Made by a program: the position numbers and the translations under genes
The notes under the pieces: generated by a model
Databases searched by the model: none
What the model was told of the DNA's origin: nothing
The model's input: only the letters and a program-made list of their open reading frames with translations
Shown here: positions 5,327 through 5,935 of the stretch, piece by piece
How the letters are laid out: each line of letters begins with the position of its first letter
Position numbering within the stretch: the first letter of the stretch is position 1
Assembly: GCA_021793595.1 (NCBI GenBank)
Contig: JAJYSL010000270.1
Location: 1-5,935 of the forward strand
Direction of reading: 5' to 3'
DNA: 5,935 bases
From: Acidobacteriota bacterium
GTDB lineage: Bacteria > Acidobacteriota > Terriglobia > Terriglobales > Acidobacteriaceae

Positions 5327-5935
5327 TTACCCCAGCACACGATTCAGCAGATCAATCAGTTCTTCCGGTTCGTACACAGGCGGCTGACAGGTGGCTCCAC
5401 TGCAAACCGAAACAAAACTGCGCCCGCTGTTGATTTCCGGCAGATGCGGCAGCGTCTCTGCCAGCATCGGCGGAAGTGCGCTTTGCTCCACCGCCGCACG
5501 CGGCAGGCTCAACACCGTTTTATTCACCGCATACCGTGCCGAGGCAATCACGGCCAGCCGCCTTGCTTCTTCGTCTTCGCCCACAATACAAATTTGCACC
5601 GGCGGCAGCAGATACCGCTGCAATGCCAGCCCATACGCGCCCGCATACAAACCAAATTGTTCCGCCACGCCCGCAAATGCTTCCAGCGTGTCTTCCGCTT
5701 TTTCTCGTAAATCGTGCCGCCCACTCAGCTCTGCCACGCGCAGCAACAACATCGCTGCCAGCGAATTCCCAGCCGGAGTCGGCGAATCCTGCAGCGGTTT
5801 GCGCCGCGCCGCCAGAACGCCAAATACCTCTGCGGCAAATTCATTTTGTGCGGTATCGAAAAACCCACCGCCAGTCACATCGTAAAAACGCGCCACCATG
5901 GCATCTGCAATCGCTTCCGCATTGTGATAATAGCG
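5327..5935 (-). CDS. Thioredoxin-domain protein of the YyaL/SSP411 (DUF255) type, C-terminal part
   Basis: The frame is open from the right edge to the TAA at 5329-5327 and gives the last 202 residues of a larger protein. The first codons ([12 protein letters not shown]) continue upstream, so the ATG at 5899 is not taken as a start. Recognisable pieces are GGGFFDT, the segment [19 protein letters not shown] typical of the helical (alpha/alpha-barrel) part of this family, and the terminal pattern [17 protein letters not shown]. The complete proteins, usually well over 600 residues, begin with a thioredoxin-like domain and continue into a helical barrel resembling sugar epimerases or glycosidases. 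The N-terminal domain would lie outside the window. The biochemical role of the family is not established. The PPK2 gene follows 56 bases downstream on the same strand. Confidence 0.85.
   Translation of the reverse strand, partial: RYYHNAEAIADAMVARFYDVTGGGFFDTAQNEFAAEVFGVLAARRKPLQDSPTPAGNSLAAMLLLRVAELSGRHDLREKAEDTLEAFAGVAEQFGLYAGAYGLALQRYLLPPVQICIVGEDEEARRLAVIASARYAVNKTVLSLPRAAVEQSALPPMLAETLPHLPEINSGRSFVSVCSGATCQPPVYEPEELIDLLNRVLG

Noticed and set aside
1..5935. CRISPR array, insertion sequence, tRNA or prophage signature
   Set aside because: No regularly spaced repeats, transposase or integrase motifs, terminal inverted repeats of an insertion sequence, or cloverleaf-like sequence were seen.

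Overview
The window looks like a piece of chromosome from an acidobacterium (Acidobacteriota, Terriglobia-like). This is inferred from gene content and protein style, not from a marker gene. The clues are moderately GC-rich DNA, a secreted YncE-type beta-propeller whose N-terminus resembles the acidobacterial YncE/alkaline-phosphatase fusions, a small di-heme cytochrome of the reaction-centre-cytochrome type, a PPK2 kinase and a thioredoxin-domain (YyaL/SSP411) protein. No mobile element, CRISPR array, tRNA or rRNA was seen.

Layout from left to right. (1) 1-574, minus: N-terminal part of an exported beta-propeller protein that runs off the left edge. (2) 575-798: a divergent intergenic region with palindromes. 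(3) 799-1809, plus: a membrane acyl-lipid/acyl-CoA Delta9-type fatty acid desaturase with three histidine boxes. (4) 1810-1937: a gap dominated by a 14-bp inverted repeat enclosing a nested hairpin. (5) 1938-2846 and 2867-3673, plus: a sensor histidine kinase with two membrane segments and almost no extracytoplasmic domain, then an OmpR-type response regulator, in a tight operon. (6) 3719-4210, minus: an exported di-heme c-type cytochrome, convergent with the regulator. (7) 4384-5270, minus: a polyphosphate kinase 2 gene split by a one-base frameshift in a run of six A. (8) 5327-5935, minus: the C-terminal part of a YyaL/SSP411-type thioredoxin-domain protein that runs off the right edge.

The best-supported functional unit is the two-component system. 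Its kinase sits directly downstream of the desaturase on the same strand and has no evident ligand-binding domain. That makes a membrane-state sensor, an analogue of DesK/DesR built from unrelated parts, a reasonable but untested idea. The other genes are ordinary accessory or housekeeping functions: energy and phosphate metabolism (PPK2), periplasmic electron transfer (cytochrome) and an uncharacterised thioredoxin-domain protein. The most concrete anomaly is the PPK2 frameshift. The most structured non-coding element is the nested hairpin between the desaturase and the kinase. I found no convincing evidence of an entirely new multi-gene system.
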